Of a DNA stretch of 64,000 bases, positions 49,801-60,339 are shown piece by piece. A program made the translations under genes and the position numbers. Where the stretch lies: positions 136,671,889 through 136,735,888 of the forward strand of contig CANTUZ010000002.1 in assembly GCA_947846985.1 (NCBI GenBank), in the 5' to 3' direction. A model generated the notes under the pieces. It did no database searches. It saw only the letters and a program-made list of their open reading frames with translations, and had not been told where the DNA came from. Position 1 is the stretch's first letter, and each line of letters starts with the position of its first letter. This stretch comes from Fratercula arctica. Its lineage: Eukaryota; Chordata; Aves; Charadriiformes; Alcidae.

Positions 49801-50575
49801 CACTATGATAGAAACATTAGATGCAATGAACTGAAAGTGATGCAACAGAGTAATGACAGCTATCTGTCTTCCAATCTGCTGTGCGAAAATGCCTGCTCTC
49901 TTGCATCTAACTGGAGAAGTGTTATCCCTGGGTCTTGCACTGTCGGCTTATTTTCATTGTCACTGAGGCTTGAGCTGGCTATTGCTACAAAATAAATCTG
50001 TAGCAGTAGTGCTGTGCTCCTCCTCAAAAACAGAACCAAAGGCTGCAGTTTGAAAGATGAAAGCTTGTGTCACTCTAAAAGGCCTTGCTAGCATGCCTCA
50101 TCCTTGAGCTTTCTCTCCTATCATTTTAGGTTTAAATTAATTACTGTTAGAGAACTCGAGGCATAGTCCTCTCAGATAAGGAAATGTGTGCAGTGAAAGG
50201 TGAAAGACCATCTGGAGCTTAGATTGAGTGATATTAAAAGACTGATTAATGGTGTAGTGTCTAAAACTGAAGAAGGAAATCTCAAGCCAAGCCATTAGGC
50301 AAATGCAATCCATTACATGAACAGACATTCCAGCGCTTCAGGGAGATCTTTGTCTTTCCCATTTCTCTCCATCTAGCTCTTTGTGTTTCGTTGCTATCTA
50401 TCTTCAGCTTAAAACTGTGTTGTTGTCCATTCCAAATATTATCCTCTCAGCTCCTTTATCTCCTTACATAAACTTCAGTAACTGTCCCTCCTAGCTACTT
50501 TTGAACTGGTGTCTGGATTGAAGTACACGATCTAGCTTTAATCACTTACAGAGGAAGACAAAGTAAAACAGCAGC

Positions 50576-50617
50576 CTCTCTCTCTCTCTCAAAAAAAAAA
50601 AAAAAAAAAAAAAAAAA
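50576..50617. repeat. CT run followed by A27
   Basis: About seven CT units (50576-50590) directly followed by 27 A (50591-50617). It is a compound simple repeat. Confidence 0.95.
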
Positions 50618-51924
50618 GGAAAGAAAAAAACCCCACCTGAAACTAAACAAGTCAGCAAGTAAATCTAAAATCCTACTGTCTCTATTGCTCCTGTAGGTAC
50701 CATTAGTCTCGGAGCATTTTGGATTTTTTTCAGACAGCAATCAAACGAATGGAAGAAAATTTCTAGTGGTTATGGGCTCTTTAATTAACTATGCTACAGA
50801 AAAAATAGCAGAACTGAGGGCATCATCAAGAAATTAACAATTGATGTGGCTGTTCTGCTCTGCTGTACTTGTTAATATTCATTAATGGCCATTTTCAAAA
50901 CTATAAAACAGGACAAGTGGGAAAGAATGAAAGCAAAGAAGTGATAAAGCTGTAGAGAAAAATAAGTAGTAGAGGAAAAGGGATAGTGGTAGAATCAAAA
51001 TAAAAAAAAAAAATGGAAGAGGAAAAAGAATAGAGCAACAAAGTGGAAAAGGTTTGTAAAAGCATTAAATAGAGGGACAGAGAGAGATTTCTATCTTTAA
51101 ATAGAAGGAGCAAAACAAAAGCAATCATTGATAAATTCACTTATTTCTTTGGAATATTAGAACACTGAATGATGCCTTTTTGTAAGAGAAGGCACTTGTG
51201 AGATTCAGAACAAGGACAAATTCTCTCTATATAAATTTTTGACTATTTTTATTGTCAGAGAATTATTACATATTAACTATGCAACATAGTATTGAACAAT
51301 GTATTTATATAAGTATTCCAGTTTAAATAGAAAACATAGTTTTTGTCAGTAGTGTAATTCAGCAGTCTGTGTTACATCAGATATATTAAGCAGTGAATGA
51401 TTCAGTGTCCTGGACAGATAACATTCTCACTCGCATCAGAACCTGTGACAGACTTTTCAAGCTGCATGTTCAGTAACACCTAACCAAATCTCACTGTGCT
51501 CATTATTATTTTTTTTACCTCCATTCAAATCATTAAAACCTTGTTCTCCAATACTTCCTGCACAAGGTGGAAAGAATTCATCACAGAGCCTCTTACCTGC
51601 CACAGAACAGCTGGTAAATACACACAGGTCTAGTCTGTCGTCATATTTACAGATTCAAATCTGCAGAAAGTAAGTCAAGTAAGTGCAGTTAGCATGTATG
51701 GAAATAAATCAGGATATAGATTTACATCACTGAAATCAGATGATGTTTCATAATAAACAAAAGCAATGAAATGTGTTTCTACACAAAGCCAAGATTAATA
51801 ATCTTTGATAGTCTGGCTTAAATAATACCTGTATCTCTTGCAGGATCAATTCACACTGGTGATTTTCAACCAAGGAACATTCCACTTGAAGAATTTTAAG
51901 GAATCATTTTTTTTTTGCAAGGGA

Positions 51925-52010
51925 ACTATACACTGAGGACCAAACCCTGCTTCCCTTACAACCGATGAAAGTTTGCAACATCAGTGGGAGTAGAATCAGA
52001 CCAGGGAAAG
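51925..52010. repeat. Possible old amniote dispersed repeat
   Basis: GAGGACCAAACCCTGCTTCC, then CATCAGTGGGAGTAGAATCA and GACCAGG, resembles the ends of the old repeat family also suspected at 41355 and 63465 (CTGATCC/ATTGACTTCAGTGGGAG type). The similarity is short and partial. Confidence 0.3.
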
Positions 52011-52724
52011 TAACTGTGTATTTTTTGTCCCAGGTTTATGGCGAATCCATTTCTATTTCTACGTATAAGCGTAGGAGTTCAACTGTGTAGCTGCAATTAT
52101 CTGTGAGGAACAAGCTGGAAATCAAATCTCCTTTGGGAGATCTAGTAGATGAATTTAAAAACTCCAACACATAAAAGCAGGATGAATTCAGCAGATGAAC
52201 GTGCACTACCTTTCAAAACCTGTTTTGTAACAGATGCCATGCTCAAGTAAACAGGTTAATCTGCCTTTTTTTTTTTTCCTCTTTTGATATACAACTGTGA
52301 CAGCCTTATCTATTAAATCTATATATTTAATGCCAGTGAGTATAGGGTTTATGTATTTACTTTTTTATATTTTTAAAAATAAAACTGCATTAATTGACCT
52401 GCTTTTAACCTTGACATTGTCTGCAGATCCTCTTTCCTACACATTCTCTTCATTTGGGCTGTTTTTCAAAGGCATCTAAAACACAAAGAAATGTGTGTCC
52501 GATTTCACTGCTGTGATAGCAAATTTGCAATGTATAAGATATGCTACTTTTGCAATAGGTTATTAATATTATTTGGGAAAAACTACAGAAACAAATGCTT
52601 GCATTATTTGATCAGCAAGGTCACTGAAAAGCATGCTGGTGTTAGTTTCTGTAGCAGAAGCAAAATACTGAATGCACTTATATTTCAATAAATTTCTCTA
52701 CTTGTCTTAAGAATTTTAAAGGAA

Positions 52725-52833
52725 AATCATAGAATCATAGAATGATTTGGGTTGGAAGGCACCTTAACTACCACCTTGTTCCAACCCCCCTGCCATGGGC
52801 AGGGACACCTCTCACCAGACCAGGTTGCTCAAA
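52725..52833 (-). mobile_element. CR1 3' terminal fragment
   Basis: The plus strand begins AATCATAGAATCATAGAATG and continues TTTGGGTTGGAAGGCACCTT, CCAACCCCCCTGCCATGGGC and CAGACCAGGTTGCTCAAA. It is the reversed 3' end of a CR1 copy, cut off after about 109 bases. Close similarity to the recalled consensus suggests a moderate age. Confidence 0.92.
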
Positions 52834-53173
52834 ATGTCCTTGCATGGTGAAATGTCATCATCATTACCAAATCAGCACAAAAATTTACAATTACAAAATT
52901 TACTTGGTAGTCTAATATCAGCAATACTGCAGGATAAAAGCTGACCAGTTAAGTAGTTTCACCAATCTTTCCTTTTTCCAGGAGGTCAGGATTTTTCAAA
53001 TATTCTCTGGCTTCCAGCTCATGCCTTTGAAAATCTTTCCTTCTCTGTGACTGTCTGACAGAAAAGGAAGAAATGTGACAGAAGAGTTAATCCGTTCGTG
53101 AGTCATATGTGACAGACGAGAACCAAAGCTAAGAATATATTATAATAATTATATAAACTCTGCATCCTTAAAA

Positions 53174-53234
53174 GCCAAGACAATTAACATGCAAAATGTA
53201 GTAACCTCCTGCCAAGACAATTAACATGCAAAAT
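53174..53234. repeat. 24-bp perfect direct repeat, 37-bp period
   Basis: The 24-base unit starts GCCAAGACAATTAACATGCA and ends AAAT. It occurs identically at 53174-53197 and 53211-53234, separated by 13 bases. It is probably a recent tandem duplication of a 37-bp segment. The unit contains an octamer-like ATGCAAAAT core. Confidence 0.95.
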
Positions 53235-53324
53235 CATGGTCATTAAGGCCAGCACCAAGGGCAGATGCTATTGGGGAAAGGGATTCTTACTTGCCGTGTT
53301 AAAATATGAAGGTGAAAGAAGAAA

Positions 53325-53349
53325 TTTTTTTTTTTTTTTTTTTTTTTTT
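53325..53349. repeat. T25 homopolymer
   Basis: Twenty-five consecutive T. Confidence 0.95.
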
Positions 53350-53969
53350 GAGCGGAGACTACCAGGCTAAGAATAAGGGAGAGAGGCATAATGGGTAATA
53401 CTGGGTAAAACTTTGACCCTGTTTGAACAGGAAAGGTTGTTGGTGTTTAAAAATGAGCTTGCTAACCCAAAGGTTTTACAAGATTTGAGAAAGAGGAGAG
53501 GAAAATAATATACTAGCTATTTGAAAGCAAGAAGAATATTTCTCTGACTGACTGGCTAGCCAAAAGGGTCAAAGAGATGAAAAGGAGTCTAAAATCACAC
53601 GATGACGTAACATGTCTGTTTTTTTCTGGCTTAAATTTCTCTAAGTATTGTACATGCTATATTATGCAAATTGCCTCTTATTTGAATCTGATTAAACCTT
53701 TTAATAAATCCTGTTTTTAATTAGACCACTTGAATCATTGGATTTCTCAGGGAATATTACAGACTGTTCCAAAAAGATGAAATAACGGTTAACATTTAGG
53801 ATGATGTCATGAAAGGAAAGCATCTGTAACCATGCAGCATTCTCCGCAGAAGGGATTCGAAAGTTGTCTCCTGGAAGGCAAGTTAAAGCCAAATTGCAAA
53901 TGCCATGCACAGGGTTTACTCAGTTTATCAGGTTAAAAAGACAAGCCCCTGGCTGTCAAATATGAGGGG

Positions 53970-54013
53970 TTTTTCCTCCTCCTCCCCTTTTTTTTTTCTC
54001 CCTTCTCTCTTTT
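53970..54013. repeat. 44-base polypyrimidine tract
   Basis: Uninterrupted C/T on the plus strand, with CCT repeats followed by T11 and CT-rich sequence. Such homopyrimidine tracts can adopt triplex structures. It is also the source of spurious minus-strand open frames. Confidence 0.92.
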
Positions 54014-55054
54014 GGTAAGTATGCAAGAATGGTGGTAAATGAACAAATGCGTAAAGCAGGACCAAATGTGTAAGAATGAGGAAAGAAAAAGGAACAACAA
54101 AACAAACAAACAGGAAAAAAAAAAAAACACTGAGGAAAAAAGGGACATGGAAGGAAGGACAGGAAGCAAAACTGAAGATGAGGTAACTGAAATATGGCAC
54201 AATGTGACAACTGTTGGAATGATAATACAATCCATTATTCTATTAAAGTGAGCCTCCTTGCTTGCTTTGTGACAAGGTCCTCTGAAGTAAAAAGTTTCCT
54301 GTTGAGGCAATAGAATGTCCTGTACCCTGAAGAAGGTGTCTCCGGAGTACACTCAATCCAGGATCACTGATCTGTCAAGTCTGTACCAGCTCTCAGCTGG
54401 TAAGAGATGGTGTTCGTCCCTTCCAGTGTTCGTCTTAATCATTCCTGTGCCTGCAGAGTTCATTATGTGTACATAACATTCAGTTCCCACTAGGATAGTC
54501 AATGTACAGCAGAAAAGCACTTTTTCCATTCACGTTAAGGTCAAAAAGTAAAGATCTTGTCGGGTGTTATGCATGACACAAGTCTCTACGAGTAGATGGA
54601 AACTTTTGCTTCAACAGGACTTTATCGGACAGCTATCAATTCTAGCCATTTCCATTATTGTTACTGATTGTCAGGTTGCCCTTTGAGGAAATATTCTAAA
54701 GTGAGGATGAATTGGGTGTGTTTCAAAGCACCTGTTTCTCCCTTGAAGTTAAGGTTAACAAAGAAACACTCATCCTGTGGAGAGGAAGACAATCTCTATC
54801 TCACCAGTGGTGCACAAGAAATTCTCACCAGCATGCCTTATTTGTCATAAGCACACGTATTGCGAGTGTGGAGGAACCTGTTTACCTTTCTGCCTGGCAT
54901 TGTTCGCTCTCTTCATTGTCACTCAAATTACCATGGGTGCTTTTTCAAGCTACTGGAATAATTGATCAGAGCAAAATACAATCTTCTTCCACAAAATTCA
55001 TGAATATTGAACAAAAAATCAATTCCCTGATCCCTCCATGGACTATGTTTAGAC

Positions 55055-55087
55055 TTTTTTTTTTTTTTTTTTTTTGGGGGGGGGGGG
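55055..55087. repeat. T21 followed by G12
   Basis: A run of 21 T joins directly to a run of 12 G. The G tract is the only long G run in the window. It could form tetraplex structures and is a typical place for sequencing or assembly length error. Confidence 0.93.
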
Positions 55088-55712
55088 TAGTAATTACCTG
55101 TCTACAAGTGCTTTGCAATCTAACTTTTATGATCTTCACAGATATTCTAAATTACCTGCTTCTAAAATAGGTTTCCTTATTGTTTTCTGGTTGTACTTCT
55201 GTTTCTTTCCTCTGTCCTTACTGTCCTAATTCTATTCCAGGACTCATCAACATGCTGTTTATTCTCTTTTTCATTAACAAAGACACTAAGAAAGACTTAA
55301 TCTAAGGTGAGGCATTGCTTCCTAACTCAATACTTTCCTCTTTAACGATGTATTTTTTTAAGATCTTCTACACAGTTTTTAATCAATATAACAGTGTTTC
55401 TGTGTATCATAAGCAATTTGAATTAATTTTCCAGGTAAGATTTCATTATTCACTTCATTAAGTGCTTTACTAAAGTATTTCATATGTACTGCTTTATTTC
55501 ATCTAGTGATTTTGTAATTCTATTTTAAAAAGCAATCAAGTTATAGGAGTAAAATATTATCTACTTCCTCGATAGGTGTAAAATGCTTTCTAATATAGCA
55601 AAACTGCTGCATAGCAATACTAGCTGTGCTCGCGTTCAGCAAGTTGGGAGGCTGGCTCATTGACAGATAAAAAAAAAAAAAATAAAAAGAGAAATTAAAA
55701 AGAGGCAGAAAG

Positions 55713-55730
55713 AAAAAAAAAAAAAAAAAA
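55713..55730. repeat. A18 within an A-rich tract
   Basis: Eighteen A, with another A14 run at 55669-55682, inside a purine-rich plus strand at about 55665-55735. Confidence 0.93.
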
Positions 55731-56159
55731 GGCAATATACCAAAGTGAATAAGAAGCGTTTTGAGCTAGGAAAAAAAATATCTGTATGAATACCTACTTC
55801 TAACAGTAGCCAGAATGAGGAAATAATTCAATCATATTTATCAAATATATCCCCTTTCCTCTACCTTCTCCTTCTCTGGCTTCATGCTTGAAGGAATATG
55901 TGATTCATTGGGTTCCCATATCAGAGACTGACAGACATTACTTTTATGAATTTAACAAACTTCTGCAGCATTAAATTTCTGGTTTGGTATTGTGCAAGTA
56001 CCACTACTGGATGTTGCCTGTGACAGTACTTCTTCCAGAACTTGATCACCCCATTTTATATTGTAAGAAGCAGTGAACAGATTTCACTGATGGCCTTCTC
56101 CGTGTAATTCATGATTTATACCCATGGACCATACCTATCCTCAGTTATTTTTTTTCCAG

Positions 56160-56640
56160 GATGTAGACTCACATTTTTTTAATCTCATCTTGTAAGGAAG
56201 CTATTCCATACCTCTGATCCCCTCCAACTAATCCAGTTCTTCTTCAGCTGGAATGGGCAGCTGCACATACAATTCAAGACACAGAGCCAGCATGGGTGTA
56301 AGTTGTCCCTATAGAGGTGTTTCCTATTTAATTCTCTGTGCAGTTCTGAACATTCATTTTGCCTCTGACAGCTGTGAGCATTCGGCTCCTTTTTTTGCAC
56401 TATGTAGACTAACAAATTTATCCACAAAAAAATCCAAGATATCTTAGAATACCTCCTGAGTGATAATAGCTCATCGGAAAGCCATAATTTTGTCACTCTA
56501 TGGAGTGTTATTTTTCCACTTGTGGATCCACATTTATAGACTTCATGTTTCACTTGGTTTGAGACAGATCCCTTACTTTCTTTGCCATAAAACAAAGACA
56601 CTCCTTCAGCCCATCTGAAGTTATTACTAGTTCAACATTT
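56160..56640 (-). mobile_element. Decayed old CR1/L3-like RT relic
   Basis: The 138-codon minus frame at 56601-56185 is best read as a fossil of the carboxyl end of a CR1-type RT. Near its end it has Leu-Tyr-Arg-x-Asn-Leu-His-Pro and then Cys-Pro-Phe-Gln-Leu-Lys-Lys-Asn. These fit the family block L-Y-x-x-x-V-H-P-x-L-E-Y-C-V-Q-F-W-S-P-x-x-K-K-D in position. At DNA level, plus-strand pieces such as TCCAAGATATCTTAGAATAC, CTGAGTGATAATAGCTCATC, CATAATTTTGTCACTCTATG and GGAAGCTATTCCATACCTCT line up in order with the reversed old amniote CR1/L3 consensus I recall. The ends are approximate. It is not a gene, despite being one of the longer open frames. Confidence 0.65.
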
Positions 56641-58403
56641 CTTCTTCAACATTCACTTCTTTTGTAACTGTGGTAGGTAAATAAAGAAGATGTACATGAT
56701 TAACACAGAAAGCAAGCACAAAGGGGAAACAGAAAGGAAATGGGAAACGAAAAGAGACAGGAAAAAAGAATTGAAGAAATGATTAAAATCAGGAAGGAAT
56801 TATAAAATGAGGACAAGGAACCCACAGAAACTGAAATTGCCTGGACTACTTGAATGAAAACCATAATCATTTCTATATCAAGATGGGAAAACAATATTCT
56901 GCAGTTAGCACAGGTCCTTTGCCCTAGACAACAACAGTGGAAGTCTTGCATGCCCATTTGGATTACCGGGTCTTGAAGGAATAAGGTACTTTGCTAGTGG
57001 ACATCAGTTGCAAATATTCATTTATTTCCTGTGTTTTATACCTTCCTGATACCATCCTTGCTTTCTGGATAAAAATCTATTTTCTGAGGTAAGTGTGACA
57101 TTTCTCTTCCTGTTTGTATGGCATGGGAATGCCTGGAGGTGGAGAGTTTCTCATGCAGATGGAGTTGAGTCTGCTGAGTCACTGTCTTTTGGTGTGTGAC
57201 AGACTTTGTGCAAAAGGTTAGAGAAAGCTTTAGTCTCTCTTCTCCATCCCAAGTACAGAATTAAAATATCTCTCCATTTTATTAAAGTGTTTCTGATGTC
57301 ACTTATGAATTTGAAATGTTTTTCAAATGAGCTGAATTTAGCCAGTTTTACATGCACTACACATGGAATTAGTTATGGTACTAGGCCTCTCTTTCCTTGT
57401 TTCACTAATGGATAAACTGCTTATATAAAGTTCAGTCTAAATTTAACATCATTTTGTTCTGAATAGGTTTTTTTAGAATGTTTACTTGGCATTTGCTAGA
57501 TGAGCTTTCTAAATAATCTAATTTTAGGAAAATCTTCATCAAAAGGTCATTTTCTAATGCTGAAAAAGTCACCAGGATTTTCTCCTGATATTATCTCTTT
57601 TTTTCTTCTCAGACTGCTGGTGTAATGCCCCACATCTGCTTTATTCCCCCCGTGTCCTCTTCTGCTAGGGTTATTTGGATGTTAGAAGTGATATTTATCA
57701 GGAAACAGAAATTGGGGAATGATATCAGAGGTGTCTCTTGTGGCAACCAGGTTTGAATGTCTGAGACAACTCCAGTGTGGCACAGAGTAACTCGCTCCTG
57801 AGGCATGATTGATGCACAGGAATGGTTGCAGCCATTCAGGGGACAGAAAAACGTGCAGTCTGTGGCCCACAGCCATTCATTGATATCCTACCTACACAAC
57901 TCTAACCTCTTTGATTTGCATAGACATGGCAAGACTATTTCCCCATCGACATACAGCTGATCCTCTATACTATGATCAGACTGATTCCTTGTATAATACT
58001 CCTGATTTACTACTGATTTACTACTACTAATGTGCCTTCACTTTTCCTATCCCTATCGTCTCAGTGCTTTTTTCATGGATTCATCTTGGGGTACTTTATG
58101 CAAAGTCCTCCTTATAGAATTAATATTTTGTAAGTTAACATTTTTACAAATCTTATGTCTTCAAATCAGCTATCATATTTTTCCCTCTCCATTTCCACCA
58201 GTTTCTTGCCAGTTTCCACCAGTTTCTCTTTTCTCTCTTGCTTCATGTAAGCATTTTCTAATTCAGGGTTATTTAACCATTAGTGGAGAATTTCAATGGG
58301 GCCCCTGCCTTCTTAAGTGACACTAAGGCCAAAATAAAATGGCAAAGAAGACTGTACAATTGAAGAAGTAATTACACAGTGAGGACTCATGGTCATGTGT
58401 ATT
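56641..58403. other. Unique AT-rich noncoding stretch
   Basis: No gene is supported. A purine-rich plus strand at about 56690-56825 explains the hydrophobic minus frame there. A GTAAGT donor-like site lies at about 57089. A 21-bp-period direct repeat lies at 58192-58227, and GATTTACTACT is repeated near 58014-58026. Confidence 0.55.
58192..58227. repeat. 15-bp direct repeat, 21-bp period
   Basis: TTTCCACCAGTTTCT occurs at 58192-58206 and again at 58213-58227. Confidence 0.93.
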
Positions 58404-58698
58404 ATCATAGAATGATAGAATTATAGAATTACAGAAGTATAGAATAATCTGGGTTGTAAAGGACATTGCAATGACCAGGGACATCATCCACTAGATCAGG
58501 TTGCTCAGAGCCCCATCCAACCTGACCTTGAACACTTCCAGTGATGGGACATTTACAACTTCTCTGGGCTAACTGTGCCAGTGTTTCACCACCCTCATTG
58601 TAAAAACTTTCTTCCTTATATCTAATCTGAATCTACCCTTTTTTTAGTTTAAAACCATTACCTCTTGTCCTATTGTGACAGACCCTGCTAAAAAGTTT
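58404..58698 (-). mobile_element. Outer CR1 copy, 3' part
   Basis: This is the 3' half of a CR1 in minus orientation that is split by a second CR1. It opens with about five degenerate 8-mers of the ATCATAGA type (58404-58446), an expanded CR1 terminus. It then runs through CAGAGCCCCATCCAACCTGA, CTTCCAGTGATGGGACATTT and ends GACCCTGCTAAAAAGTTT. The next consensus bases (GTCCCCATCTTTC) resume at 59080, after the inserted element. The sequence belongs to the same general subfamily as 45711-46880. Confidence 0.94.
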
Positions 58699-59074
58699 CA
58701 CAGAATCAGAATCATAGAATCACAGAATGGCAGAGGTTGGAAAGGACCTTTGGAGATCATCTAGTCCAACCCCTCTGCCAGAGCAGGTTCACCTAGAACA
58801 GGCTGGACAGGAACAGATCAGGCGAGTTTTGAGTATCTCCAGAGAAGGAGACTCAACAACCTCTCTAGGCAGCCTGTTCCAGTGCTCCATCACCCTCAAA
58901 GTAAAGAAGTTTTTCCTCATGTTGAGATGGAATTTCGCGTGTTCTAGCTTGTGCCCATTGCCCCTTGTCCTGTTGTCAGGCACCACTGAAAAGAGTCTGG
59001 CCCCATCCTCTTGACACCCATCCTTTAGATATTTATAAGCATTGATAAGATCCCCTCTCAGTCTTCTCTTCTTC
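58699..59074 (-). mobile_element. Inner CR1 copy nested in another CR1
   Basis: A 376-bp CR1 3' end in minus orientation inserted into the outer copy. On the plus strand it starts with the reversed terminus (CACAGAATCAGAATCATAGA) and continues GGCAGAGGTTGGAAAGGACC, CTAGGCAGCCTGTTCCAGTG, AAAGTAAAGAAGTTTTTCCT and AGATATTTATAAGCATTGAT. It stops at CTCTTCTTC. The bases AGTTT occur on both sides (58694-58698 and 59075-59079), a likely short target duplication. It belongs to a different subfamily from the outer copy and is much closer to its recalled consensus, so it is younger. A 65-codon minus frame (58986-58789) is the fossil end of the RT protein. Confidence 0.94.
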
Positions 59075-59358
59075 AGTTTGTTCCCATCTTTCTTATAAGC
59101 CCCTTTTAAGTAAGGTCTCCCCGGTGCCTTGACTTCTTCATGCCGAAGAACCCAAACACTCTCAGCCCTTCTTCATAGGAGAGGTGTTCCACCCCTCTGA
59201 TCATTTTTGCGGCCCTCCTCTGGACCCGCTCCCAGGTACATGTCCTTCTTACGCTGGGTGCCACAGAGCTGGATGCAGTACTCCAGGTGGGATCTTACCA
59301 AAGTGGAGCAGAGGGGCAGAATCACCTCTCTCAACCTTTCTATGTTTCTTGATACGTC
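59075..59358 (-). mobile_element. Outer CR1 copy, 5' part
   Basis: This is the continuation of the CR1 interrupted at 58698. It starts AGTTTGTTCCCATCTTTCTT and carries TTATAAGCCCCTTTTAAGTA, TCATTTTTGCGGCCCTCCTC and CTCCAGGTGGGATCTTACCA, ending in a diverged segment near TTTCTTGATACG. The outer copy is about 580 bases in total after removing the insert, and is 5'-truncated in the RT tail. Confidence 0.93.
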
Positions 59359-60339
59359 TATGTATGCAAAAATATAGTGAATGATGCAAAATATGGGCTA
59401 TTAAGTCTCCAAGAAACATTCTGAAACAAACACCTTTAATGGGCTTAGGAATTAATGTTAGTTTTCCTGAAGTATAATAGTCATTTTAGTTTCTTATTTA
59501 TCCCTCTAGAGTACAAATACTGCGTCCATCTCATCTGTGTCAGATCATACCCTCCTCATTCAGAATGAGTAATCTGTTTTACTTGGCCCTTCTTTCTGAA
59601 CTGAAAAGAAGATCTAGCCTAGCATAATCTCATTTGAATTAACATCAGCAGTTCCCAATGCTTCATTGTTTTCCACATGGCTATGAAGACTTGCAATAGC
59701 AATGATCTCAACTTGAAAATCTCAGCTTTTTTCTTTTTTTTTTTAGTTAAGATTACAATAATACACACAGTATTGTGTAACCAGCTAAGGTGAAAGTATA
59801 CAATATCATCACAGTGGCTGTGAATCATATCTACAAAAAGCAGCTCAGCTGGACTGACACCTCCAATATTAATGTTACATGAAAATGCATATCCTGTGTA
59901 TTATCTGTCCATTTGGCCTGCACTAATGTAAATACATCACATGAGTCCAAAGTTCTTAATTCATTACAGGACACTCAGTTTTTGCATTTCTTTGTTTTGC
60001 CAATTTACTAAGGAAAAAGTTTTGTGTTTTCCAAAAACACTAGGACAAGAAGGATGCGTTTGAATTAACTCCATTTGCAGTGGAAATTAATTCCATTTGC
60101 ACTACTTGAGGTAGAAGTAAGAGTTCAATAGGACATTTGGGAAGGAAAAAAAAAGAAAATTGAAATATTATTAGTGAAGCTTTTGTCTTGATGAACTCTG
60201 TTTCCAGCATGGATGAGTATTTCATTAACATCTTGTCGTCAGGGCAAAATATAAGGCTGACCAGGTTAACAGGAGCTACCCACATGCATCCAAGCAATCA
60301 AACAATACAGATTTATCAGGAATAAATTGTTTCAAAACA
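59359..60339. other. Unique AT-rich noncoding stretch
   Basis: Nothing recognisable is seen. Short T- and A-rich patches lie near 59735 and 60150. Confidence 0.55.

Larger units (their letters stand above)
46881..52724. other. Unique AT-rich noncoding stretch
   Basis: No gene is supported. It contains a CT/poly-A tract at 50576-50617 and a purine-rich block on the plus strand at about 50910-51115, which explains the Ser/Phe/Leu-rich minus frame there. A segment at about 50845-50900 with ATTCATTAATGG has the style of a conserved noncoding element. A possible old repeat lies at 51925-52010. The block 49240-49640 is less AT-rich but unrecognised. Confidence 0.55.
52834..56159. other. Unique AT-rich, tract-rich noncoding stretch
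   Basis: No gene is supported. It contains a 24-bp direct repeat at 53174-53234, T25 at 53325-53349, a 44-base polypyrimidine tract at 53970-54013 facing a purine-rich block at 54060-54185, T21G12 at 55055-55087 and A-rich tracts at 55669-55730. The long minus frames at 53928-54352 come from these tracts. The 152-codon plus frame at 54712-55170 has no motif and crosses the T21G12 tract. Confidence 0.55.

Noticed and set aside
53928..54352. Overlapping minus-strand frames of 84-139 codons rich in Phe, Ser and Leu
   Set aside because: They arise from the polypyrimidine and purine-rich tracts; overlapping frames all open is the mark of low complexity, not of a gene.
54712..55170. 152-codon plus-strand frame
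   Set aside because: It runs through the T21G12 tract, has no recognised domain, and is overlapped by other frames of equal quality.
57060..57095. Donor-like GAG/GTAAGT as an exon end
   Set aside because: No open frame or acceptor of matching quality could be paired with it.
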